From Euglena gracilis (lineage: Eukaryota; Euglenida; Euglenophyceae; Euglenales), in contig CP154954.1 of the NCBI GenBank assembly GCA_039621445.1, forward strand, positions 1,612,001-1,676,000: 64,000 bases of DNA. The letters are read 5' to 3'. Both the position numbers and the translations under genes were made by a program. The notes under the pieces were generated by a model, which searched no databases, was not told where the DNA came from, and saw only the letters and a list, made by a program, of their open reading frames with translations. How positions within the stretch are numbered: position 1 is the first letter of the stretch; each line of letters opens with the position of its first letter. Shown piece after piece: positions 1 to 11,714 of this stretch.

Positions 1-286
1 GATATTAATATAGTTGCACATATTAATATACTAATATACTTCTTGGATAGAAATTCTTTTTAATTTGAAATCAAAATATTCAAATTTACCTTAGACGTAA
101 GAACTAAATTTTTTTATAATTTTTATATTTTATTCGAAAGACTTTCTTTAAATTATGATATACAAATATAAAAAAGTAAATGATAGATTATTAAACATTG
201 TTATAAATTATCTTTATTGTTCATAAAATTTTAATTAAGGAAGTATTTATGAAAGTTATTCTATTTTATTTTAATAAACTTTTTAT

Positions 287-320
287 GAGCTGGATACATT
301 TATTGATGTTTGTCCAGTTC
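287..320 (+). ncRNA. Group II intron domain V upstream of rps9 exons
   Basis: The segment starts GAGCTGGATAC and ends GTCCAGTTC, a hairpin with the domain V pattern seen at the 3' end of other introns here. It implies a plus-strand group II intron ending about 40-60 nt downstream, probably inside the 5' part of rps9. The small exon(s) that should join it could not be placed; from 1 to 590 I see no other convincing gene. Confidence 0.5.
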
Positions 321-590
321 TTTTGAGGGAAATAATTTATCAATTTTATTTTCTATCAACTAATAACCTTCGTTGAGAAAAAGAATTTTTAAAATGTTAT
401 TTTTAATTTTTGTTTGTTTAATAAACTATTTTTTTATATATTTTTTCAAGTATTTACAATCTAAATAACGTTGAAAGTTGTATTTGTGTTTTATTTGTAT
501 TTTTTAATTAGTTTAGTTTTTTCTATTGCAAAACATTTTTTTTGTTTTAAAAATTAGAAAGTTATATTTTTATTCTATTGTAGTCCGTTC

Positions 591-1256
591 GAACTTCTTA
601 ACATTAATAATTATAAAGTTCATGCTTATGTAAAAGGAGGAGGCCTTTCTGGTCAAGCAGATGCCATTTTATGATTTTTAAGCGTTATGACCGAGTAATA
701 CCAAAAATTTAAAAAAATTAAAGATTATATTTTTGTTTTATATTGTAGAAATTTTATTTTATGTAAAAAAACTTGCTATATCAAAATCATTAAGCGTTTT
801 TATAGAAAAGGAAGACAAAAAAAACTGAAAGTGAACGGTTTTTTAACACGAAATTCTTTGTGTAAAGAAAGAAGAAGTTTGTATATTTAAGTCCTATTAT
901 TTTTTTGTATTAACTTTGTAACACTATTTACTATAAAGTTAATTCAAATATGTAATTTTTCATTAATTATTATTCATTTTATAAAAAATAGTTGTTTATA
1001 TTATATAATTTCTTTTTAATTTTAAAAACAATTTTATTTTAATAATAGGGAAAGTATAGTTTTGTATAATCGTTACAATCTCTAACAATAGATTATTAAT
1101 TAAAAAAAAGAAAATAGTATCATCTATTTCAAAAGCTTAATCTTACATTTTTTAATGAAATAAAAAAGATGTTTAGTTTTGTAACAGAACTTTTTTCTAG
1201 TTTATTAATACGGTTTGAAAAAAGCGCGCAAAGCGCCACAATTCTCAAAAAGATAG
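591..1256 (+). CDS. rps9: 30S ribosomal protein S9, 5' end unresolved, intron-split
   Basis: Ribosomal protein S9 of the plastid 30S subunit. Exon 591-668 encodes the conserved GGGLSGQADAI segment. A 100-nt group III intron (669-768, starting TTATG) leads to exon 769-876, which encodes LAISKSL and then, in another frame, VNGFLTRNSLCKERR. A 330-nt intron (877-1206, starting GTTTG) leads to the last exon 1207-1256, KYGLKKARKAPQFSKR then stop. Codons split cleanly at the 876/1207 join. Within exon 769-876 the frame changes by one base at the T5 run 797-801: adding one T would give a continuous protein, so this is either a sequence error or a real break. The N-terminal exons should lie between 1 and 590 but I could not place them. 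rpl12 follows on the same strand. Confidence 0.85.
669..768 (+). other. Group III intron in rps9
   Basis: This is a 100-nt T-rich intron starting TTATG (NUNNG type) between codons for DAI and KLAISKSL of rps9. Its length is in the usual euglenoid group III range and no domain V is visible. The boundary is inferred from protein continuity. Confidence 0.7.
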
Positions 1257-1353
1257 AATCTTCTTATTTTTAAGAATAACTTCTTAATAGGTATATGTAA
1301 AAATTTTTGTAGAAAAATTTTATTTTTTTTATTATTGAAGAATTATTTTTATT

Positions 1354-1853
1354 ATGTCAACAGAAACAGATGAAATTTTAGAAAGACTTAAAAAAATTAC
1401 TTTACTAGAAGCTTACGAGCTAGTTAAACAAATTTTGGGGTTTTGTAAAAAAATTTTATTTTTTTTAGCTTTTATTATTATATTTTACATAAAATAATAT
1501 TATTTTGTTGTTATGATTTAGAATATTATTACTTTTTTGAAAATACCTTCGGTGTTGATGCTACTATTGCTTTGTCAGCTAGTAATACGAATCCATCAAT
1601 TTTACCTTCAAAAGCGGATGAAACTGTAGTGGAGGAAAAAACTGAATTTGATGTTATCATCCAAGAAGTTCCAAGTGCAAAAAGAATTAATGTTATTAAA
1701 ACTGTCCGTAGTTTAACAACATTAGGTCTTAAAGAAGCTAAAGATCTTATTGAATCTGTTCCAAAGGTTGTATGTGAGGCTGTATCAAAAGAAGTAGCAG
1801 AAGAAACTAAAAAACTTCTAGAAGAAGCAGGAGCTTCAATAATTATTAAATAA
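1354..1853 (+). CDS. rpl12: 50S ribosomal protein L12 (L7/L12), two exons
   Basis: L7/L12 stalk protein of the 50S subunit, which contacts elongation factors. Exon 1 is 1354-1434 ([15 protein letters not shown]..), exon 2 is 1539-1853. The intron 1435-1538 is 104 nt, starts TTGGG and restores the frame as ..[13 protein letters not shown]... The joined protein is 131 aa. It has the family N-terminal dimerisation helix and the C-terminal globular domain with [32 protein letters not shown] and the ending [14 protein letters not shown]. The ATG at 1354 is the only good start and lies 97 nt after the rps9 stop, suggesting co-transcription with rps9. Confidence 0.95.
1435..1538 (+). other. Group III intron in rpl12
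   Basis: A 104-nt intron with 5' end TTGGG and a T-rich body. Without it exon 1 runs into a stop about 20 codons on; with it removed the conserved [10 protein letters not shown] junction is produced. It has the typical group III size. Confidence 0.8.
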
Positions 1854-2042
1854 GTTTATACATAACCTTTAAATAATATTTTTATTTATTCTATAATTAT
1901 TAGTTGTTTTCTTTATTGATTTTTTTAATTATTTTTAAAAATTGTATAAAAGAAGTACAATTCTTTTTTATAAAAGTGATTTAGTATATATTTTAGTTTT
2001 TTATATTTGGTTTAAGTGTAAAATGTTTAACTTTTAGTTATT

Positions 2043-2240
2043 ATGCTTTTATTTACATTTACGTTTCAAGCTTTAGTTTTAGCTCTAATTATTTTCTCTT
2101 TTATATTGGTTCTTACGCTGCCAGTTATTTTTGCTTCTCCTAAAGGATGGGAAAATAACAAATCTCGTATTTGGTTGGCGTGTCGCTTCTGGTTTTTTTT
2201 AGTTTTTTTAATAGGAATATTGGATGGTATTTTCTTATAA
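2043..2240 (+). CDS. psbZ: Photosystem II protein Z
   Basis: PsbZ (formerly ycf9), a small thylakoid protein of the photosystem II core that helps stabilise the PSII-antenna supercomplex. The intact 65-aa frame has two membrane helices (about residues 5-28 and 43-62) separated by the conserved hydrophilic loop FASPKGWENNKSRIW, and ends LIGILDGIFL. The family is about 62 aa. It has no introns here. It sits 189 nt after rpl12 and 165 nt before rpoA on the same strand. Confidence 0.93.
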   Translation: MLLFTFTFQALVLALIIFSFILVLTLPVIFASPKGWENNKSRIWLACRFWFFLVFLIGILDGIFL

Positions 2241-2405
2241 TTCATATTTTTTCTTTTTTTTATTTTTGATGAATTTTGATCTAAGAATATAGTTTAAATT
2301 AATTTAAAAAATTATGTTTTGTTTAACAATAAATCCTTATTAATTTTAACAAAAATTATTTTTTTTCTTTTTTTATAGAACGTAATTATTTATTATGAAT
2401 CTTTT

Positions 2406-3176
2406 ATGAAATATTTAAAAATATATGTTTTAAGAAGTAGGCTATTAAAAGATGGTAATTTGGCTTTTTTTAAAGTAAAAAATCTACAATTTTTTGATAA
2501 AAACTTTTTTGTTACTGAAATTAGAAGGTATTTATTACTAGATTTGTTTAGATAATTTAATTAAATTTACAATATTTTAAGATTGTTAATAAAAGAAATA
2601 AATTTTTCCTAATAAAAAATTTATATAAATATTCGTTATAATTGAAAGATTAAGATCTATTTTTTTGAGAGTTGGAACATTACAAATGTTATGTTCTTTG
2701 TCACAAATAATTTAAAAAATACTAGTACTTTTCATGTTGTTCACAACTTTTTAGGTTTAGAAGAGTTAAAACAAAGTTTACTCGAAATAACTAAAAAATT
2801 CAAACTTCTACGTTTTAAATTATGTTCAAAATCCTACCAAGGTAATAAATTTTTTGCTGTTTTAAATGCTTTTGAAGTGAAAGATTTTTTATCAGGAGAT
2901 ATAATATTTCCTCCTCATTTAAAACTACTAAATTCACGAGAATTATTGTTTACTAAAATTTCCTTTAATATTACTTTAAAAATTTTATTAAAAATAGAAG
3001 CAAAAAAAGCCAGTTTTCAAAAGCCTATTAAAAGATTAAATTTAATTATAGAAAAAGATGAATTTTTTGATAATTATATGATTTTTGATCTGACTACAGA
3101 TGGAAGTGTTACACCTTTCAATGCATTTATCAAAGCATTGCAATCTTCTAATTTAGTTACTTTAACTAATGCATAA
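2406..3176 (+). CDS. rpoA: RNA polymerase alpha subunit (short plastid form), two exons
   Basis: Alpha subunit of the plastid-encoded RNA polymerase. Exon 1 is 2406-2546 (MKYLKIYVLRSRLLKDGNL..), exon 2 is 2667-3176; the 120-nt intron 2547-2666 starts TTTAG. The join gives ..EIRRYLLLDL-ESWNITNV, matching the alpha N-terminal domain around RRxLLxxL and the following beta strands. Further family marks are FLSGDIIFPP (cf. TAGDIxLPP), then LKIEAKK, and near the end DGSVTPFNAFIKALQ (cf. TDGSITPEEAL). At 216 aa it covers only the N-terminal dimerisation domain; the C-terminal DNA-binding domain is absent. Euglenoid rpoA is known to be short and divergent, so the identification rests on ordered motifs rather than high identity. 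Confidence 0.85.
2547..2666 (+). other. Group III intron in rpoA
   Basis: A 120-nt intron, 5' end TTTAG, T-rich. Its removal keeps frame and joins the two halves of the conserved RRxLL...TNV region of alpha. Confidence 0.75.
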
Positions 3177-3290
3177 ATTTTTTTAATATTTAAATTTAAA
3201 TTAAGATCAAAATAATTTTATATTATTTATAATAAAATATTGTGATTTGTATTAAAAACGTCAAATTTATTTTAATTTTCATTTTAATTC

Positions 3291-3374
3291 GGAGAAGGAG
3301 GGATTCGAACCCTCGGTAGCAAAAACTACGCTGGTTTTCAAGACCAGTACTTTAAACCACTCAGACACCTCTCC
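3291..3374 (-). tRNA. trnS-UGA: tRNA-Ser(UGA)
   Basis: The minus-strand sequence begins GGAGAGGTG and ends CCTTCTCC, giving a paired acceptor stem. The anticodon loop CTTGAAA carries UGA. The long variable arm and T-loop GGTTCGAATCC fit a class II serine tRNA of 84 nt. Confidence 0.95.
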
Positions 3375-3385
3375 TTTCTGTTTTT

Positions 3386-3458
3386 CGGGATGACAGGATT
3401 CGAACCTGCGACCCTTGCATCCCAAATGCAATGCGCTACCAAACTGCGCTACATCCCG
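3386..3458 (-). tRNA. trnP-UGG: tRNA-Pro(UGG)
   Basis: A 73-nt minus-strand cloverleaf starting CGGGATGTAGCG and ending CATCCCG. The anticodon loop TTTGGGA carries UGG and the T-loop is GGTTCGAATCC. It lies 11 nt from trnS-UGA on the same strand. Confidence 0.95.
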
Positions 3459-3553
3459 ATAAGGTTTTCTTTATTATTTATAATAAATTTACAAAAATCG
3501 TTATAGATTTAATGAACGTATTTGTATGAAATTGAAAGGTAAATTTTATTTAG

Positions 3554-3685
<132 letters not shown>

Positions 3686-3713
3686 AAATTTGAAGTATTA
3701 AAACTAAAGAATA

Positions 3714-4345
3714 TTAAAAAAAATCTTTAGTTTTAAAAGGAAGTAAGCCTAAATAGCGTGCTTGTTTAACTTTTGAATATACTTTTATTAAAATGTAGTC
3801 ATAATATTAATCTTTAAAATGCGTATATTTTAATCTACTAAAGAAAATAATTTTAATTTTTAATTAAATAATTTAAATTATTTTATTTTTAATTAAAATT
3901 TTTAATCTTACAATTTTGTAATTTTTAAAAAATAAGAACAATCATTTTACAAATTTATATTAAAAATAACTAAATGTTTTTCAAAATATAAAGAATTTTA
4001 TAAAAAATATGTATTTGTTTTTAAAATTTTTGTGGAATACTCAATTTTATTGTTTTAATGTCACTATTATTTTTACTATTTTTTAATAATTTTAACGTGA
4101 AAACATAATATGTTTTTTCTTAGAAAGACAAAAAAATTTTTTATTGTTTGATTATTGATATTATTGTCATTTTAATTTTTTTAATATTTTAAATAAAATC
4201 AAAAAGATTTTCTTAGAAGACGGTGCTGTTTATATGTTAATTTAGGTTTGTTTAATCGTTTTGGAATTATTTTACCTTGAAAGTTTATGAATCTTCTAAG
4301 AATATTAACATTTTTATAATCAATAAGTGCTGGGTATATGATAAA
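3714..4345 (-). CDS. rps18: 30S ribosomal protein S18, two exons, start uncertain
   Basis: Ribosomal protein S18. The minus-strand exon from about 4345 to 4205 encodes [16 protein letters not shown].. and ..[15 protein letters not shown], the S18 core. The last exon 3770-3714 encodes [18 protein letters not shown] then stop. The intron 4204-3771 (about 434 nt) starts TTTTG like a group III intron but is four times the usual size, so it may be a twintron. No ATG precedes the first exon in frame; the real start may be a non-ATG codon near 4345 or a further upstream exon. From there to the atpA stop at 4629 I see nothing else. Confidence 0.85.
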
Positions 4346-4628
4346 AATTCTTTCTAAAATTTTGTTAAGATTTATATTAAAAATAATTTTATTTTATAAT
4401 ATTTTTATTTTAATTTATTTAAAAGTACAATCACAAATTTCATAAAGTTAAAACATCTTATAACATAAATAAATTTAATATAAATTTAGTTAAAATTTAT
4501 TAAATTTGTTCCCATTATTAAGGGAAAAATTTTGTTTTTTATTTACTGAATTTTTTAAAGTTTTTCATTTATTCGGGCAAATACATAGATATTATTGGCA
4601 TATTTTTACTATTATAACTAATATCGAG

Positions 4629-7320
4629 TTATTTAATTCTTTTTTTGAAATTTTTTTTTAAATCAATAATAGTGAATTTAAGTAATAATTCTGCCTCTTG
4701 TGTAAAAGTTTTAGTTTTATTTATTATTTCTTTAAAAGTGGGTTTTTCATTATTGATGTGCTCTCGTAATTCTATAAGGAATCCCCTAACATCTTCAAGA
4801 TTTATATCGTCCAAGTATCCATTAATACCTGTATATATTGTTGCCACTTGATCTGCTACTGACAATGGTGAAGCTTGAGGTTGTTTTAATAATTCTCTTA
4901 ATCTTGCACCACGAGCCAATTGATTTTGTGTAGCTTGATCTAAATCTGACGCAAATTGTGAAAAAGCCTCTAATTCTGCAAATTGAGCTAGTTCTAATTT
5001 AAGTTTTCCTGCTACTTGTTTCATAGCTTTTATCTGCGCAGCAGATCCAACTCTTGACACGGAAATACCTACATTAATAGCTGGACGAATCCCCGAATTA
5101 AATATGTCGGCTGATAAAAAGACTTGTCCGTCCGTAATAGAAATAACATTTGTAGGTATGTATGCTGAAACATCTCCTGCTTGAGTTTCTACAATTGGTA
5201 AAGCTGTCATACTTCCTTGTCCTAATTCATCACTTAATTTAGCTGCTCGTTCTAATAATCTTGAATGTAAATAGAATACATCTCCCGGATATGCTTCGCG
5301 TCCAGGTGGACGACGTAGTAATAATGACATTTGTCTATAAGCTTGTGCTTGTTTTCGTGATAGAAAATTTAAATATAACAATTTCTTCATAAAGAATCGT
5401 GCATGCAAGTTTTAGTGCACACGGCTCAAATCAATAATTATAATAATAATATTTTTAGTTAATAATAATAATAATTCTTCAAGGTTTACTAGTAATAATA
5501 TCCAAAAAACAATTTTAAATAGTACTTTCTTTTATTTGTAAATTAACTAATCTTGAAAGACTTTCATATCAAAGAATAAATATAAAAAATATTATTTTTA
5601 GCAATATATTTTTGTTAGTTGTTATACCCTTATTTTTAAGAATTATTATTAAAATTTTATAGAAAATAGAAAACATTAGTAAATTACGATTATATTATCT
5701 TTCAAAAAATTATAAAATTTTTAGTTTTTTGTGTTCAAAAAATTTTACTTAAATAATACTTACAATCAAAAAATAAGAGTTCAATTATTGACAAAATTTT
5801 AATAAAAGCTTAGTTCGTTTAATTTTGTGTTTTTAATGTTTATAAATCTTTCATCTAAATATTCTTTAGTATAAAAAATAACAATAAGACTTTTACAACT
5901 CGCAATGAAAGATCATCATAAATAACTAACGTATGTTTTCCATTATACACGTTGGTAAATATAATAATTACTCAATATATTTCCTTTCAGAAACGTACAT
6001 GAAGCTTTTACTTCATACGGCTCCTATCATATGAATAATTTCTTTTAAACAAATTATAAAGTCATATTTTGTTTACGAAATTGCAAATGTTATCAAATTT
6101 TGGGTTTATTTTTTTAATTAATTAAAAATTTTAACATTAATTCAATTCGCTTTTATAATTTTATATTTAGCATTTTGTTAACCTAAAATCCATATAATGG
6201 GAAAAAAATTATAACCTAACAAGTTTCTCTTTCTATTTTAATAAAAAGATTTTTTGTTTATAATAATTTAGTTAAAAAATTATTAAATAATTTCATAATT
6301 CAATAATGAAATTAAGCATAATATTACAGACAAATAAAACAATTTTAAGACAATAATTCTATTTTAAATAACCTTTTTTATTTCCATATAACTACTTTGC
6401 TTCATGCTTTAATGTATAATATAATTGAAGATTACAATTTAAATAAAAAATTTATAAGAATAAAAATTAATAATTTACTTATAATAAAAAAGAGATTTAA
6501 AATTTTTAATTATGTTTTTTATAAAATTTGTTTTAAGACAACATGCCGCACTGAAATATTCCGCCAAAGCTGCACCTGTATAAGGAGCTAAATATTGTAG
6601 TGTAGCAGATGAATCCGCATTTTCTGCAACTATTATTGTATATTCCATAGCCCCACGTTTTTCTAACGTAGTTACTATTTGTGAAACAGAAGACGCTTTC
6701 TGTCCAATAGCTACGTAAACACAAATAACCCCTTGTCCTTTTTGGTTTAAAATCGTATCTGTAGCAACAGCTGTTTTGCCTGTTTGGCGATCACCAATAA
6801 TAAGTTCGCGTTGTCCTCTTCCTATTGGAATCATTGCATCTATCGCAATTAATCCTGTTTGCAAAGGTTCATGAACTGAACGTCTTGAAACAATACCTGG
6901 AGCAGGAGACTCTATTAATCGTGTTGTAAATGATGCAATATCCCCTTTTCCATCTATAGGACGTGCCAAGGCATCAACAACTCGACCTAAAAAACCTCTA
7001 CCTACAGGAATTTGAGCAATCTTTCCTGTTGTTTTAACTGAAGCACCTTCTTTTAAATTAGTAGCTTCGCCCATTAAAACGGCTCCAACATTGTCAGCCT
7101 CTAAATTCAAAGCAATTCCAATAGTACCTTCATCAAATTCTACAAGTTCGCCCGCCATCACTTTTTCAAGCCCATAAATCCTAGCTATTCCGTCCCCTAC
7201 TTGAAGCACAGTTCCTACGTTAACAATTTTTAATTCTTGACGATATTTCTTTACCTGTTGACGAATTATCCTAGTAACTTCATTCGGGCGAACTCTGATC
7301 ATAGCTTGGGCCTGGGGCAT
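4629..7320 (-). CDS. atpA: ATP synthase CF1 subunit alpha, three exons
   Basis: Alpha subunit of the F1 head of the thylakoid ATP synthase, which carries the non-catalytic nucleotide site. Exon 1 (7320-6552) holds the N-terminus and the P-loop [15 protein letters not shown], ending ..AALAEYF plus one base. The 44-nt exon 2 (5949-5906) encodes [15 protein letters not shown]. Exon 3 (5354-4629) starts [19 protein letters not shown] and runs to the stop. All joins keep frame and give 512 aa, normal for the family (about 500-510). Introns 5950-6551 and 5355-5905 start GTGCG and TTGCG, and each has a domain V hairpin (minus strand, about 5994-6031 and 5391-5427), so both are group II. The C-terminus ends FKKRIK, somewhat lysine-rich. 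atpF lies 86 nt upstream. Confidence 0.96.
5391..5427 (-). ncRNA. Domain V of atpA group II intron 2
   Basis: The minus strand reads TTGAGCCGTGTGCAC, a short loop, then TGCATGCACGATTC, the canonical domain V hairpin, about 37 nt before exon 3. It marks the 3' end of the intron 5355-5905. Confidence 0.75.
5994..6031 (-). ncRNA. Domain V of atpA group II intron 1
   Basis: The minus strand reads GGAGCCGTATGAAG, loop, CTTCATGTACGTTTC, a clear domain V hairpin some 45 nt before the 44-nt exon 2. The host intron is 5950-6551. Confidence 0.75.
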
Positions 7321-7406
7321 ATATAGACAATGCTAAACATATAAATACAAAATTAATAAGTCAAAATTTTCAACATAAACAATACATATATGTATTTAGT
7401 TTTTTC

Positions 7407-8925
7407 TTAGTATTTAGGTTTTAATTTCTTAAGCGACATTTTTTCCATTTTTTTCAGAATAATTTTTTTATGAATTTTTGAATTTAGACGTTTAATAATA
7501 GTCGCTTTAGCTTTTTGACAGGCTTGTGAATATAAATTTTTAAAAATTTCTCTAACAGATTTTTTATCTTCCGTTCTTAATATTAAACGCTTTGATTGCT
7601 TTAAACGTTTAATATCTTCATTAACGGAAGAACGAATTATATCAAAACTTTTAAGGCGATAAAGTAGTTTTTTAATACTCTTATCCGAAACCATACACGA
7701 TTTATTTCCAATCATATGGCTATTCAATTAAAATTGTATTTTATTTGTTTTATTATAAGTTTGAAAATAATTTGAAACAAATTTTATAAATTGAAATTGC
7801 GTTTGTAAATTAGTATTTTTTATAAACCAGCTTTTTTAGCAAAAAATTTACCTATAAGAATCGTCCTTTTATAATAATTTTTATTACTTCGTTATTTTTA
7901 CTGATAATATATTACTAATAAATATGATTGTTCACCAAAAGTTTTAAGATAGTTAACATAATATAAAGTTGTTTTATTACAAATTTTTATATTATTTTCT
8001 TATAGTTATATTAATTTCTTCTCAATAACATAATATAACCTAACTTGATAAGCAAAATTATACTTAACGGTGATTGAAGAAACATTTTGATTATCTATTT
8101 TATAAAATGTGAAATAAAAAATTAACAATGAAAAGTTTATAATCTTATTTTTCTCTTGCTTATAATATTTCTATAATTTTCATGATAAGAGATAAATTAT
8201 TCTTTTAAAAATATTTAGTAAAATACTAATTTTAGAAATTTCCTCTATTCCCATAAAAATAAATATAATTTTAAATAGACGAATCACACAAAATGTTGTA
8301 CCATTAGAACGAATTAAAGAAGCTTTTTTAGCTGCATTTTCAAATTCAAGTTCAGCAAGATATAAAGAACTTTGCGAAGAACGGATCTTTTCATCAATAT
8401 CTAAAATATTTTTAATTATAGTTTTTTTTCGCGTTTTTAGTAAATCACTTAAATTAGATAAAAATAAAATTTTCCTTTCAAAAAGGTATGAGCAAAATTT
8501 TTTGCATACGTCTTAAATCTATATAATATTCATTAATATCTATTTCAAAATTATCGGAAATTGATCTTCTATCTTTAAAGAATTTCTATAATTTTTAAGT
8601 TTAAAATTAATGATAAATATTTTAATGTTTTTAACATTACCGTTGTATTAAAAAATAAATGATTCTTACTTATAAAAAATTTAACTTATAATAATTATAA
8701 CTGTTATCACAACAAAATTACATAAAAGCTTTTATATAAAATTATTTTTTAAAATATAATTTATATTAATTTTACTGAATTTGTAAAATTAAAATTAAAA
8801 ATAATGACTAAAAAGTTAACTTTCCATAATAAAACAGGGTTCCAACTACTATCGCTAAATTTATAATATTCGTTTCAAAAACATTTGTATTTATACCGAA
8901 AGTCTTAGCGTTAGAAATGATAGTG
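7407..8925 (-). CDS. atpF: ATP synthase CFo subunit I (b), at least three exons
   Basis: Membrane-anchored b subunit of the CFo stator stalk. The first recognised exon (about 8925-8815) encodes FGINTNVFETNIINLAIVVG then LFYYGKLTF, the membrane helix. Exon 2 (about 8462-8290) encodes LSNLSDLLKTRKKTI.. and LAELEFENAAKKASLIRSNG, the start of the long coiled coil. Exon 3 (about 7690-7407) encodes NEDIKRLKQSKRLILRTEDK and the lysine-rich end ..KKMEKMSLKKLKPKY. The intron after exon 2 starts GTGTG. A somewhat degenerate domain V lies at about 8474-8512 before exon 2. The very N-terminus and the exact start are not resolved. The order atpI-atpH-atpF-atpA is the standard plastid one. Confidence 0.85.
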
Positions 8926-8929
8926 AAAA

Positions 8930-9679
8930 TATTAAAATTATCAATTATTTAGATAGATATATAATGAGAAAATTCTCGATATCCCCAAATACACCGTATT
9001 TGAACTTTTCAGATCATACAGCGTTTTAAAAATTTAAAAACAACACTTTACCTATTAAATTAAAATATTTTTTAAAATAGTTCTAGAATTATCTTTCAAG
9101 TTTAATAAGAAAAACAATAATACGAAATTCCAACTTTAATAAATATTTTTATATTTCATATAACAACGTATCTTAATTTTAATGTTTTTTAATCATTAGG
9201 TTTAATATTATGTTCAAATTATAATAGAAGTGTTTAAAATTTTTAAAACATGATATTAAAAAAAATTTTTATTATAAAAATTTAGTATATTTTAACTACA
9301 ATTTATTATTAATATATTTGTAAATTATAATTTAAATAAATCTAACCTTTGAAATAACATGTATAAACTTAATCTACCGTTATTCCGGCAAATATATTTA
9401 TTCTAATTGAAAAATGAATAATATTTGTAAAAATAGATTAAAATTTTTTCGCAATGTAATCTTTTTCATGTAAAATTATTAAAATAAGATTAATAGCCAA
9501 ACAGCCAAATTTAACTAAAAATTTTAGAAAAGTAATTTATTGTCATTAACGTTTCACACACCACGATATTTTTTACACAATAGTTGCTTTCATTTTAGGA
9601 AACCTCAAAATATAAACTATACAGTATTATACTCTCGATTAAATTTTAAAATTTTTTTATTAAAAATCTAATATTAAAA
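8930..9679. other. AT-rich stretch between atpH and recognised atpF exons
   Basis: About 750 nt of A+T-rich sequence. It probably contains the atpF 5' end and an intron. A GC-richer patch (about 8965-9000) might be a divergent intron hairpin. I see no independent gene. Confidence 0.4.
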
Positions 9680-9943
<264 letters not shown>

Positions 9944-10057
9944 TTATTGCTTAAAAGTTAAATTTTGAACTTTTAATTTAATTAAATTAAAGAATAAAGG
10001 ATTGAATATTAAAAATTAATACTTGGGTAATAAAATGTTACTTAATATCACTTACTA

Positions 10058-11290
10058 TTAATGATGACCTTCCATTGCTTCACCGATATAATTTAGATAA
10101 AAATAATCCTTCATAAACTAAAAAAAATAATAGTATTAATTAGTTCTATAATTGTCATTATAAAAAATACAAATTTTAATAAATGGGAAATCGCGTTGAT
10201 CCAGACAAAGTTGCAAAAATTAAAGCTTGAATACCACTAGTAAATAAACCTAAAAAAATTAAAGGAACAGGAACAATTAGCGGTACCAAAGAAACCAATA
10301 CCGCTACTACTAATTCATCTGCTAAAATATTACCAAAAAGTCTGAAACTTAAGGAAAGAGGTTTAGTAAAATCCTCCAAAATATTAATGGGCAATAAAAT
10401 TGGAGTAGGTTGAACATATTTTTTAAAATATGTTAAGTTTAATAGAATTTAAATTCTTTATTAAGTAATTAATAAAAAAACTATAAAATTTATATAAATT
10501 AAAGTAAGCTTAGTAAATTTAAAATTCTTTAATAAAATATACGACAAAACCTTTTTTGTTAAGTCCAGCATAAAAATACGCTAAAGATGTCAATATAGCA
10601 AGTCCTGCCGTAGTATTAAATAGATAGAAAACATCCTCTTAAAATTTATACCTACATTACAAAACGTATATAACTTACAATTATAAAAAAAAGATCTAAC
10701 AACTACACTTTAATAAATGTTGAGTCTTATCTATAAATAAATAATAAAATTAATAAATACATATTTGTTTTATCAGAAATCTTTATCAACTATAAATGTT
10801 AAAAAAAAAAAGGATATTTTATTGCAAATATTTAATAAATTAACCAAATTTTAGAGTTTCAGACAAATAAAATTACTTTATTAATTCCATTGCTTTATAA
10901 ACCATTTTGAATAAACTTTTTATGATAAATTCAAAACGCACATATCATTTGTAGGTGCTCCCAACTCTCCATTTGGAAGTTCAATAATTTTCCAAGGAAT
11001 TAGTGCCCCTGACCAATTTGACACAAAGATAAATAAAAACATAGTTCCAATATAAGGAACCCATTTTGAATATTCTTTTTCACCTATTTGAGTTTTTGAA
11101 ATGTCTGTTATAAATTCTGTGACAAGTTCTATAAAAATTTGTTTGTTTGCTGGTACTAAAGTAAGATTTTTTGTAGTATAAATACTTAAAAAACCTATTA
11201 TTAATATAACAATCCAAGAATTAATTAATACTTGCCCGTGAATTTGAAAACCTAAAATTGACCAATAAAAGTGTTGCCCAACTTCTTAAA
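10058..11290 (-). CDS. atpI: ATP synthase CFo subunit IV (a), at least four exons
   Basis: Subunit a, which forms the proton half-channels next to the c ring. Exon ~11286-10942 begins [20 protein letters not shown] and runs to [13 protein letters not shown]. After a GTGCG group II intron, exon 10618 to ~10525 encodes [20 protein letters not shown]. Exon ~10428 to ~10205 encodes [20 protein letters not shown], the key [16 protein letters not shown] with the essential arginine, and GIQALIFAT. The last short exon (~10095-10058) encodes [10 protein letters not shown] then stop. The first ~25 residues should be in one more exon between 11290 and 11700, which I could not place. Exon borders are approximate except at GTGCG sites. 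Confidence 0.92.
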
Positions 11291-11714
11291 AATAATAAAA
11301 TATTTTTAAATATTCTTATAAATAGCAATAAATTTGAATTAAAGTTTCTACATCTGAACTTTTAAATGAAAATTATTTAAATCGCAAAACATTAGCAATT
11401 TTTAAAAGTTAAAATTTTCTTAGGAAGTATTTAATCAAAATATTTATATTTATAAAAAATCCGAAAAAATTTTTATTGTTAAAAGAATGTTTAATTTTTA
11501 AAATCAACAGAAAAATGCCCGAAATAAACATGTTTACAGAAAAAATTTTTTAAAAAAGTTTTAACTAAAAGAAGAAGTCTTAAAAATTCAAAAAATTAAA
11601 AAATATAATTAAAACAAACTTCATATGAAAGGGATTGAAATCACAAAAATAATATAATAAAACAATCTTCATTTCTCGAAAAAAAAAAAATTATTATGAA
11701 AGTCACTGAAACCT

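Noticed and set aside
6533-6724. 63-aa frame within atpA exon 1
   Set aside because: Out-of-frame shadow of the conserved alpha subunit sequence.
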